From positions 124,001 to 188,000 of the forward strand of contig QNQO01005782.1 in assembly GCA_003290165.1 (NCBI GenBank): a DNA stretch of 64,000 nucleotides, written 5' to 3'. The stretch comes from Berberis thunbergii (taxonomy: Eukaryota; Streptophyta; Magnoliopsida; Ranunculales; Berberidaceae). Under the pieces are notes generated by a model. It saw only the letters and a list, made by a program, of their open reading frames with translations, was not told the origin of the DNA and ran no database searches. This document shows, piece after piece, positions 21,898 through 33,429 of this stretch. The position numbers were made by a program, and so were the translations under genes. The first letter of the stretch is position 1. Each line of letters starts with the position of its first letter.

Positions 21898-24800
21898 ATG
21901 ACTTACAGAGAAGAAAAAGCTGTGAGGTCAGTTATTCCAAGTCTATGCTCATCTCTGTTTTACTACTCCGTGTCTCAACCTTTGTTGCAACATTTCTCAT
22001 TGTAAATTATAGTATTACTCTGATTGCCTGAATGAGATATTTTTAATACACAAACTAACCCTTTTTATATAACAAGATGTCATGAAACAGTTGATCGACA
22101 CAGCAACTAAGGAGCTAATACTGTAATACATACCTCGTTGGCTCACTCTTCCTAAGACTCATTTTTCATTCAATCTCATTTTATGTAAAATTCACGAGAA
22201 CTTCATGTCCAATGAAGGGTGTGTTTGATTGAAGGTAAACATCTCCATGTAAAATAGTGAAAAAATGAGGTCCTAGGAAACTAGTGAAAACCTCCATGGA
22301 AAATACTGAAAAATGAAGGGTGTGCTTGATTATAGGTAAACATATATCATTCTTACGATATGCACAATACAATGCTTGATAGGTATCATATCTAAGCTCC
22401 ATTGAGTAATCCCCAAATCCAAAATCACTATTTTTAATCTTTTGGAGAAGAAGAACGCAAAGAAAGACATTAAACAAAAATAACAATAACACAAAGATTT
22501 ACGTGGTTTGACAATTGCCTATTGAGTGATCATGTTCTCTTCTTATTAATCACAAAAGCATTAACAAAAAGATAGAAGGAAGAACTCCCAATCCTGTAAG
22601 CCCCACTCAAGATGGGTTATATAATATGAAGAAGAAGATCCAAAAGAGGAGATTTTCTCGCTCAGCCAAGCACCTCCTTTGAGTTTTCCATTTTCCTACA
22701 ACTTCTTCAAGAAGACATTTCTAATTCAAAACAACTTCCAAAGTCAAAATCAATTCCTAATTGGTTTGTTGCTAAAACAATTTTTTTGCTCAAGAAGAAA
22801 CTACACAACTGGGCGTATCCAAACTCCATAGTTTCGAAAGTGAACTTTTTGTTTTGACGCATTGCAATATAAGCCAAAAAAAAAAAAACCACACACATGT
22901 TACATACATATCTTACCTTACGATACACCAATAAAGGATGATGTAGGGATGTACCATCCTTGTACAAGTGACGTGAATGAATGGATCGATAATAGGCAAT
23001 AGTGTTTTGGAGACCTCCTTTCTTGAATAAGCCTGATTTATATTTATATTTATTTTCGCATTATATCTTACGATACACGATACATTACAAATAAGCATAT
23101 CTTGACATAACATGCTTCTAGGATGGTGGACATATGGCATTGCCTACATGGGACCACTTGAATAGGAATAAATGTTGAAAGAACGAGTCTGGCCCTAGCA
23201 GATGACTTTGGATAGAGAGTGCAACCATTATACAGATTATCGTGGCAGCTGATAGTGATCTGCACTGTGTTGCTTAACTTATGTCCTTAGACAATTCAAA
23301 GCTTAGTCTAATTTAGTTTAACATTTCAAGACGAAGCAAGTTAACCAAATATAAGTGGGAGACACAAGGATTGAAGTATGCCATGCACTCAGATTTAAGC
23401 TTTATTATACTTTTGAGAAAGAGTGAAAGCAAACAAAGAGGATGTCTATCCAACTTAAAAAGTGAAAGAGAAAGGAAGGAGGTTCTTGAAAACTATAAGA
23501 TATGTTGACAGCATGAGAAGTCATGTGAATTTGAGACTGAGTTGTGATGGATATGTGAATCGTGTCATAGTATCACTATGATCGAGTAAGCAAAGAAACA
23601 GGTCTTAGCACTGACCTTTTACTATTGCCCAGGGTAATATTGCAAGACATTGGCTATTACCTTAGTTTCCCTTTATCTAATAATATGTATTTTTATTGGG
23701 ATTAGTTGATCTTAGTATCTTACCAGCCTCAGTTCAGTTGTTTTGTATAATGCAGGTTTCAAGATCAGATTTCAGAGAGATCTTTAAGTTCTGAAAGACA
23801 ATTTTCTAAAAGAGATGGACTGTATTCAAGACAAACAAGTTCAAGTTTTGAGAGGATGCGAGATTGGATTACATGGGGCTCAGGAAGATTCAAAAGTATA
23901 AGAAAGTCATTTAACTTCCGTTCTTCGAGTGGTGCATCAGCAACTGACACAAATTTTAGCAAGAAAGTGCTTGATCCACAGGGTCTATTTCTTCAGCGAT
24001 GGAATAAAATATTTATAGTATCATGTGTGCTCGCAGTTTACCTGGATCCCTTATTTTTTATATTCCAGTGGTTGATCGTAACAGGAACTGCCTTGATTTG
24101 GATAAGAAATTGCAGATCACAGCTTGTGTCTTGCGTTCATTTACTGATATATTTTATATTCTTCATATCATCTTTCAATTTCGTACCGGTTTTATTGCTC
24201 CTTCGTCTCGAGTGTTTGGAAGGGGTGTTTTGGTTGAAGATCTTGGAGCAATAGCTAAACGATATTTGTCATCCTACTTCCTGATTGACATTCTTGCAGT
24301 TCTTCCTCTGCCACAGGTAAGTTCGTCATTCCTGCAGTCAATATAACATGCCTGAAAGATTTACTTAATTGTATTGGATGGATATATCAGAAAAGTTATG
24401 CCAAGTTTGGTGCCTTTTCGTAACTTTATGTCAGGATGAGTTACCAGAAAGAACCCTTGGTTGTGGCCTCTTCCTCAAGGACTAGGTTCGAGGCATCTAT
24501 ATTTAATTGAACACCATAGGCAACGATTGATATAATTTCAATTATCTAGCAAACTAGTATCATCCATGTTGCAATAGATTGCCTTATTTTACACGTATAG
24601 AGAGTAAATTTTCTACAAACTGATTTCTCTATATAATTCCATATAAATATATATACTAGCATATTACTCGTGCCTACCATCCACATAATTGTTTCATATC
24701 TCATTTCAAATCTCAATTTCCTCAAAATATAGAGTTTGGGTTCTTCATTTGAATGTGCTCTCATATAAAACTACTCGCCTCTTAACATATTCACATGTCC

Positions 24801-27800
24801 TGCCTTTTAACAAATATTCAAATACTTCCGACATGCATTATCTGCCTAATAAAATACATATGCTTTTGTATTCATCATTGGTTTCATTTGAGAGATCTTC
24901 AAAAGTGCATTTCGACGATACCAAGTTTACCAAAATCAGACGTAAATAAAAAGTTGTGATTAACACACCTGACTTATTATATAGATATATTCCTTCCTTT
25001 GTGATTAACATGTTGCACTGATTACTATACAAGGGGGGACAGAGGAAGGATATATTTTTCTTTTTGTAGCCATTATTTTGTCATTGAGAGTAATCCAAGT
25101 TATAAGCTTCTCCTTGTACGCCATTGCGGTTGTTATATACCTCTGTGATGGGCTTTAACCATCCTTGGATTATCAGAGTGGTATATAAAGCCAACTTTGG
25201 ATGTCATACAGGCTGGGATATCACTCCCAAATTTGCTATTACAAGTATTTCTGAATTCAGAAATGAACTCAAAACAATATTTTCAGGCATGGCTGGCGGA
25301 AACTTGAATCAGCCAGCATGTTTTTTCCTGAAAAGTCTTGTATTACAGTTTTAATATTACAATTAAGTGAAATTTTGCCCTCTCTGTATGAAGTTAAATC
25401 TTGTTTTGTTTAAAGTAGTGGAATGTACATGGGAGTTGAATTTTTCTATGGAATTCTAAGTTTGTCGTTTGATCATTTAGGTGGTAATTCTGGTTATCAT
25501 CCCCGAGTTGAAGGGCTCAGCAGCTTTAAAGACGAAAAACATTTTGCGTGTTGTTGTTTTCTTCCAGTATTTTCCTAGGCTTTATCGTATATATCCGTTG
25601 TATAAGGAAGTGACGAGAACTGCTGGCATAATCACTGAAACAGTATGGGTTGGAGCAGCATTCAACCTCTTTCTTTACATGCTTGCCAGCCATGTAAGTT
25701 AAACTTAACAAAAGTATTTCTATCTACATTATTTCAACACTTGCATATTGTTATCTTAGTATTGCTAGTTTGCTACGTTTCATGTGGTTATTATGGCTTT
25801 CGGCTGTCTTGCCTGCTATATTTGTTATACTGTGCAGACTGCATACAGAAATTTAACCTGCCCATTGTAGTGCATTGGAGGAAAATATAAACTTTATATT
25901 GCCACACATTCTGATACTGCAGTTTTTTTTTTTGTACTAAAGATTCAAATACAATTTGATCTTTCTGAACCATAGAACTGCAAGCACAATGAATGAATCA
26001 CGAGAAATTAAATAAATAGAAATTGGGCCAAAAGTGCCCAGTTTCTATTTTTAACTGCTAGTTTAGGACCTTATATACACATGGCTAAACTTTGCTAGTT
26101 TGTTTGAGCTGAAAATTTGAGAAAAATTACGGATTAACATCGTAAACAAGTATTAAAGTTTCAGCTCATTTTGGCAGTGCTCCTTGAAATACATGCAAAA
26201 TATGATCTCATTCATTTCGATGAATGCTCCTTGCTATATGAATTTTCAGATTGACTCTAGCAAAGCATTAAATTTTGGCACTAATTTTGAGGAGCAATGT
26301 TGAACAAGACGAAAATTTACACGTTATTTATGTTGTTAAATTACACAATTCCTCAAAGTTTAATCCCAAATGCATTTACAAAAACCATATTTGTTTAATC
26401 ATATCACATTTTAATGCATATCTTGAGAAGCACATGTCGAAACAAGTTGAAACTTTAACTTGTTAATTTTTTATATTAATCCTTAATTTTCCTCATAATT
26501 TCGGCTAAAATGGAGCTCACACGAATTAACAAGCATTTTTTTTTGTTTAATAGGGTCTTTTTTTTTTAAGTAAATGAAACTAACTTTTTTTTTTTTTTTT
26601 TTTAATAAGAATACTAGGCTTTTTATTACATGAAAAATCTTTTACATCAGTCGAGAGTACATGATTTACCCGATAAAAAGAACCAGAGGACTTACATCAT
26701 AGCAAACCCAAAATGAAACCCAAAACACGATAAAATGAAACTAACTGGGTCTTAAACTAGCACACAAAACTCTTTTTGTCCCTTATAAGTTGGCAATCAC
26801 CTACTCTATTTTATACATTCATCTCTCCTTTAAAAAACGATATAATAATAATAATAACAATAATAATAAATAAATAAATAAAATACAACCTTGTCAAGTA
26901 TATTTTGATTAGCTTTCTACCTTTTAATTTTTATCTACTTTGATCTCATAGATGACCAATAAGAAACATCCATCTGAGTCCGTTCGAGCTAAACTCACTT
27001 GCTACTGTCACGTTCAATTGTAATTGGAAACTTGTGCCAGATTAATACAAATAGGGGATAAGAGACTCAGGTTTGGAACTAGAGCATCTCCAATCATAGA
27101 GCATGGATAGGGATGGATAAGACTAACTTTTATCTATCCTTATTCCTAACCATTTTACAAAAATATAACCTTAAAAAAAGAGGGGGTTATCATGGGGTTC
27201 AAACACATGACAACCCACCACATGGAACTTAACTTTACCACCACACCCCTCATTTTCATGCAAAATAAGTGCGTGCGGTTTTTGAAAAACCAGAGTTTCA
27301 AAAACAGCGAGATTGGATAATTTTAACTATGATTTGGGATGGATAGCATTTTATACCATTGGAGAGGAAAATGGACAGGTACGGATAGAATTGATCAATA
27401 TCCCCCAGTTATCCATCCGCATTTTAGATGGCCTAATGCTTTTGATACTTAGGCAACTACTATGTCAGGATGCAGTAGAGGCAGTTACCTAAACCTAAAA
27501 CATTTGTTGATCCATGTGTAAGATTCCACTTGTTATCTTGTCACGAACTTATGTAAAAAGTCAGCTAGAACTTAAAAAAACTTATACAACTCTGGGTCTG
27601 GGCAGTATTAGCATCCTGATAGTTGACAGCTGAAGAATGAATACTGTTAGGACATTTGTGACAAATGTCCCCAAATTCTAGGCCCTGTATCTGTCTGTAT
27701 TCCACCAATCCAAGTCTTCTAGTCTCTTTGCCTTCTGCTTAATCTAGTGTTCATTAAATTCAATTTAGATACTTCCCTTTCCTGTGCTAGTGTTTTTATA

Positions 27801-30800
27801 TGCTAGTCGTTTATACAGCACTTCTATCACAATCGTTTCCTGTATTATTTTTATTGGAAATCCAGTTTGCATATTCTAAATTTGGCATTAAGGATTCAAA
27901 ACTTCTTTGTGCATGTATTAAACACACCATCATTATTATTTTCTCAATTGCTAGAATAGTTAACTACTACAAGTCCATATTTTATATATGAATTTCATTT
28001 TGCTTGTTAGATCTTTGGAGCATTTTGGTACTTACTTTCAATTGAACGTGAGGACACATGCTGGCGTGATGCCTGTAAGGGGAGATCAGAATGTTTGAAA
28101 TCTTTGTATTGTGGAAGTCATAGTACAATAGGAGGAAATGCATTTCTAAATGACTCTTGTGCTATAGCTGATGAAGCAAATAAAACACAGTTCGATTTTG
28201 GTATATACTCTGATGCTCTTAAGTCAGAGGTGGTCGAGACGAGAGATTTTCCAAAGAAGCTTTTTTACTGCTTATGGTGGGGCCTACGAAGCTTAAGGTT
28301 CGTGGAACTAACTAAATACTTGTTTCTTATATTTTTTATTATTTCAAAAATCGTATGCTGGACAGATGGTTACAAGTAACCATTTATAATGTCAACCTTA
28401 TGCCTTCAAGACCTTTTAGATAAAATTTCACATAAAAAATAGACGCTATTGGGTGAAAATAAACATCCTTGCCCTCTACTTAATTCCATTGGTCATATAG
28501 AATATGTCCATCATAATAAAAATATAGCAGACAATTTTGCTAACAGGTATGCAGAGAACCATCGTATCCAGGCCTGACCAGACCTGGTATGGTGCAACCT
28601 CAGAGTCCCTCGAATTTGGAGGGCCCAATTTTCGTTTTAATTTTTAAGAAGGATGTCTGATATTTTCGTTTTAATTTTCGTTTTAATCATGTGAGGTTCC
28701 AGGTCCAAACATTGCTCCCCAACGTAATAGTTTAGTTTTCTTTTTTCAACAAGCATCTTAAAAAAAAAGATAATGTAGTAGATTTTCATAGGTGTGAAAT
28801 CAGGTATATATAATTCAAGTCAAAAAATATTATTTAGGTTGCGTGTATGTTAAAAGGGACCCCTGTTTTAGTCTTCACACGGGGCCGCTTAAATCTAGGA
28901 GACGGCTCTGATCATATTGTACCAAAACTTACATGTTGGACCTTTTAAATGTTGGGTCTACCATTGTTGCAACATATGTAATTGTGTTTCTCACTTGTTT
29001 CATAGTAGAAACTCTCAATGCCTTTAACACCTCTAGCGTCCTTTTTCTCGTATTGATATGGATATAAATTTTACAGATATACATAATGGAGTTTGGATCA
29101 TATTGGCTGCTAACTTGTGCTTTTACTGAGTAATGTTTATTTTTTACAGTTCTCTTGGTCAAAACTTGAAAACCAGTACATACGTTTGGGAGATTGTCTT
29201 TGCAGTTACCATTTCAATCTTTGGCTTGGTCTTATTTTCACTTCTCATTGGCAATATGCAGGTTGGATTTTGCATATATATTGTTGTTGTACCACTTGAA
29301 TCTTGATACTATAGCGGCAAATTATCCATTACACATTAGAATTCTAATCGTTAAACTACGCTGTTGCATCAATGGATAGTATATTGGAAAGAAAAAAAGA
29401 CAAAAGAAAAGCTATTTTTCCAATTGCTTGATCACATGCATTTGGTTTCACAAGAAAACACTTTCTGGAATCTATTAATGCTCAAGTTTTTTGTTGACTT
29501 GTAAGTAAAAGGATCTCTCATTTGAGTATTACTGATGCTGGTGCCCTTGAGATATTATATAAACTCAAAACTAATTAAAAGGTTGTGTTTCCTCTTTACT
29601 GCATTTAGATTTTGACGAGTTACCACTCCATGCTCTGTCACAGACGTATTTGCAGTCCAACACTAAACGTTTAGAAGAAATGAGAGTGAAACGGCGAGAT
29701 GCAGATCAATGGATGTCCCATCGTTTGCTCCCTGAGGATCTGAGGGAACGGATCAGGAGGCATGAACAGTACAAATGGCAAGAAACTAGAGGGGTTGATG
29801 AAGAAAATTTGCTTCGAAATCTTCCCAAGGACCTAAGGAGGGATATTAAGCGCCATCTCTGTTTGTCTCTGCTCATGAGAGTTAGTACCTCTTCATTAAT
29901 ATAATTTTTGAATATCCTTGCATATTGTCGTCTCTTTGGAAAGAAGCTCAGCATGAGATTCATCTTATACATATAGCTGCTTTGATTTCACTTAAATGCT
30001 GAGTTTTGATTGAGAAAATATGGGAGACCAATTAACATCTATTGCATTGAGATCCATTATACATAAATCTTGGTGCTAAATACAATTGTTTTATACATAA
30101 ATTTTGGTACAATACATGGGATTAGTGATCTTAATATGTCTCAACTTGATTCATTGCTCCATTGTAGTTCCCACACCAAGGGCCACTGGTATAAAACATC
30201 ACATTTGCAACTACGAGTTTCAACACATCATATCCTCTTAAATGAGGGAACTACCTACAAAATTTACATCCATAAAATAATAATGGAATATTTTCCATGT
30301 TACAAATATAATGGGAGCCATTTTTTGCCTTGGATATTGCTTCGTGTTTATCTTATCAGGCCCCTGTTCTGGCTGTAGCTGGGTGAAAGTAATAACCATT
30401 CAAGTAGTAAATGGGAAACTTCAGTTATGCTTTGTCTTGTCAACCTCCATATTCTTCTAGCTAAGTGCAATACTTGGAGAAAGTTATTCAACGTGACTTA
30501 GCTTTGGTGATTAAGGACCTTGTATGATTTAAATAGTTTGAAACATAATTACCAACTTCCATACCACCATTATTGTCCCCACTTAACCACCCCCAAAACA
30601 CGTAGGTTTTTAGTTCTGAACAAATTGGTCTGGGTGGGGGAGAGGGATCCAACCCCCTGACATGTGATACCATTCTTCACCTATATGGCTACCTAAGCAT
30701 CTGGAACACCGCCTGTGCAACTGTCACCGGCTCTTGGGCTATGCACATTTCAAACACACAACAGTCCTCTCCCTCATCCGGAGTCAAGGTGTCACATTTT

Positions 30801-31613
30801 CTTTAATTCAAGCCAATGTTTGTGACACCTTCTACATGTGAACCAAATGGCCGAGTCATTTAATCTGCACTCTTACATGTGATATATAATTCATTTCATT
30901 TATTTATATTACAGGTGCCGATGTTTGAAAAGATGGATGAACAACTGTTGGACGCAATGTGTGATCGCCTAAAGCCAGTGTTGTATACTGAGAATAGTTT
31001 AATCATTAGGGAGGGTGATCCAGTCGATGAGATGCTCTTTATCATGAGAGGAAAGCTGCTAAGTGTGACAACTAATGGGGGAAGGACAGGCTTCTTTAAC
31101 TCTGATTATCTCAAAGCTGGGGATTTCTGTGGAGAAGAGTTGCTCACATGGGCATTGGACCCACACACATCCTCCAACCTCCCTATCTCAACAAGGACTG
31201 TACATGCCCTCAAGGAAGTTGAAGCTTTTGCTCTCATGGCTTATGATTTGAAGTTTGTTGCCTCACAATTTCGGCGGCTCCACAGCAAGCAACTGCAACA
31301 TACATTCAGGTTCTACTCACAGCAGTGGAGGACATGGGCTGCCTGCTTCATACAAGCAGCCTGGCGTAGGTACTACAGGAAGAAGCAAGAGGAAGCTCTT
31401 TCCGAAGAGGAAAATAGATTGCAGTATGAATTGGCCAAGACCGGTGGCAGCTCACCAAGCCTTGTTGCAACCGTTTATGCCTCAAGATTTGCTGCTAATG
31501 CACTACGTGCCATTAGGAGCAATGTTTCACGAAAGGCTAGATTGACAGAGAGGTTGCCAGCAATGCTTCTTCAGAAGCCAGCCGAGCCCGACTTCTCTTC
31601 TTCTGATCATTAA
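21898..31613 (+). CDS. CNGC: cyclic nucleotide-gated ion channel, group I (CNGC1-like), with an apparent frameshift
   Basis: This is a plasma-membrane cation (Ca2+/K+) channel. Seven coding exons join in phase: 21898-21926, 23756-24316, 25481-25693, 28011-28297, 29150-29261, 29644-29880 and 30915-31613, about 712 residues. The start MTYREEKAVR|FQD matches the CNGC N-terminus. S1-S6 run from about residue 95 to 400 (FRTGFIAPSSRVFGRGVLVE, KRYLSSYFLIDILAVLPLPQ, NILRVVVFFQYFPRLYRIYP). The filter is GQN (367-369, SSLGQNLKTSTY). The C-linker is RLEEMRVKRRDADQWMSHRL. The nucleotide-binding domain covers about 481-600, with GDFCGEELLTWAL at 549-561. The IQ motif FIQAAWRRYYRKK begins at about 625. The end AEPDFSSSDH fits group I. 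One base is missing at the T6 run 24054-24059 (residue 112, S1): as written, translation stops at 24254. Conservation on both sides suggests a sequence error or very recent damage. Confidence 0.92.
22211..22345. repeat. direct repeat in CNGC intron 1
   Basis: AATGAAGGGTGTG(T/C)TTGATT with a following AGGTAAACAT occurs twice, about 102 bases apart. GTGAAAA and CCTCCATG(G) segments between them are also repeated. It is probably a transposon piece. Confidence 0.5.
22480..22700. mobile_element. LTR-like fragment
   Basis: AACACAAAGATTTACGTGGTTTGACAATT-type sequence is characteristic of internal or LTR segments of plant copia elements, and a TATATAATATGAAG stretch follows. No coding domain or matching second LTR is seen, so this is a weak call. 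Confidence 0.3.
27083..27436. mobile_element. possible MITE in CNGC intron 3
   Basis: The segment begins AGAGCATCTCCAATCATAGA, a common plant MITE end. Near the other end it has CCATTGGAGAGGA and TTATCCATCC, which roughly invert the left arm (GGATGGATAA). The boundaries are uncertain. Confidence 0.35.
28569..28910 (-). mobile_element. hAT-like non-autonomous element in CNGC intron 4
   Basis: Read on the minus strand, it starts CAGAGCCGTCTCCTAGATTT. This closely resembles the start of the element at 38440 (CAGGGCCGTCTCTGAGATTT). The other end is CAGGCCTGACC. The flanking octamers ATCGTATC and ATCATATT agree at 6 of 8 positions, consistent with an aged 8-base hAT target duplication. Confidence 0.55.
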
Positions 31614-33056
31614 TGGATGCAGCGTACATGTAAATTGTGAAAATGTATATCTGAAATTAATATACTGATTGCAATTCAAAACGTGTAAACTATTATGGTT
31701 GAACCGAACCTGACTTTAGTTTTGATGATGTAGACATTAATTTATTTTCTTCTTTTTGTTAATAAAAGTTTTATTTTTTTCTACGAGTGACAGGTCAACA
31801 GTTAAAATTATTATTATTCCCATAAGAATGACATGGCAACAACTGCCTAGAGGGCAGGTTATGCCAAGCTGCTTTTAGTTTCATTTCATTTGCATTTGTT
31901 TGAGGACTGTTGCCATTTTACGGTACCAGGAAAAAGGAAAGGAATCAGCAAGGTGTAAATTTCTCTAACAACGACATCTCACTGGGTATTCTCCTCTTTG
32001 GACTGCACCACCAGAATCATAGTGTAGGCATTTTCACGCTACTTACGATTTGGTTGCAAAGCGCTTGCCCTTGTATGTAGTCATAAATGTAAGCTACTTC
32101 TTGTAATTGGTTAAAACATCCGTACGTGTTTGTTTGAACAATTAATTTCATTAGAATTAGTTCTTCAATATTTATTTTTGAATGTCCTAGTCAAGCTCTG
32201 GTTTTTACTCCTCTCATATAAGTTCAGTTACTATTAAGTCTACACTACACCACATTCATCCTTAGGCTAGACATGAAAGTAAACTTATTTTGAATAACAG
32301 TAAAAAAGAAAAAAATTAAGAACGAGTATACTACACCATAGGTTGTTCATACACTTACATCTCTCTTCTTCATTTTTTCCAAAATAAACTCCGGTGGTTA
32401 TGAAGCTTGTGAGTCAATACATTCATATTTTCAGGAAGAAAAAAAAATACTGATAGTAACACAAAGTAGTGGTAAGAATAATGAAAAAATAATCTATTAA
32501 CCATAGTTTCACTTCCGGAGCTATGATTTCTTCGAGGAAAAAAACATGCTAAAATTCATTTTTGTTTGATGAAAATGTTCTCTCCTTGACCTCCAAATAC
32601 CAATCGAAAAATACACCAATGAGTATTTGTAGGTCATACTTTATTTTAAATTGTCTACACACTTGGACACTGTATAGTATGTATATTTGCTGCTTTTTCA
32701 CCACTCTCGGTCGTTGTGTCATCTATATTTTCATGAATACCCCTTCCTTTCAGAGTATATACCACGTTTCGACTACTTGTAAAAATTAAATAATCAAATT
32801 TTAAATGAATAAAACACATGCAAACTTACAACAACCCCTTTGGTGTTTAAAAACATTAAACAATCTTAAATCAATCTATGAAGATTTTTTTTACTGATTG
32901 ATGTGTTCAAAAGATTGGTTCAGGAAATATGAGAAAGTGTCTAACATATTGCTTGGACCAATCGTATATGTAAAACATCTTAGCACTCACTCTGCAGTAA
33001 ATGAGAAACCGATATATGTACATTTTGTACATGTACAAGTAATAGTAAGGACATGA
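31614..33056. other. CNGC 3' region and convergent intergenic spacer
   Basis: The CNGC 3' untranslated region follows the TAA at 31611-31613; AATAAA at 31761-31766 is the best poly(A) signal. The spacer is AT-rich and shows no gene. The pyruvate kinase gene ends convergently at 33057, so the 1.44 kb must hold both 3' ends. Confidence 0.55.
31761..31766 (+). terminator. poly(A) signal candidate of CNGC
   Basis: AATAAA lies 148 bases after the CNGC stop codon and is followed by a T-rich stretch, the usual arrangement for plant 3'-end formation. Confidence 0.4.
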
Positions 33057-33429
33057 CTAATATATTTGGCTGGAAAGCACAAGAGACCTTAGCTCTGGCA
33101 TCATCTTTGTAGATCTTGCTCCCAACATAGAATCCAATGTTTTAACAGCTTCAGTTATATACCTCCCTTTGTTCAGCATGATACAGCTTGTCCTGATACA
33201 TCAGAACACGTACAACTATAAAAACCAAGCAGGTGAGAGTAATCATAACAGAAGACAAAGATTCTTGGGGATCGCTGGCATCAGTGCAACATTCAAGAAG
33301 ATGAATATCACACATAATATAACACCATATATAATATCAGTATCAGGAACATGAAAATAGAGAAAAGTTCAAAATAATTATAGTTGTTTGCTATTACTTG
33401 AAAATATGTTAGACACTTTCTCATATTTC
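32924..33429. repeat. 26-bp perfect inverted repeat around the last PKP4 exon
   Basis: GAAATATGAGAAAGTGTCTA plus ACATAT at 32924-32949 has an exact reverse-complement copy at 33404-33429. The 454-base interval holds the terminal pyruvate kinase exon and some intron and 3' sequence. Confidence 0.8.

Noticed and set aside
24001..24062. An intron that would rescue the CNGC frame in S1
   Set aside because: The only GT...AG pair nearby (about 19 bases) is far too short for a plant intron, and the sequence encodes conserved residues.
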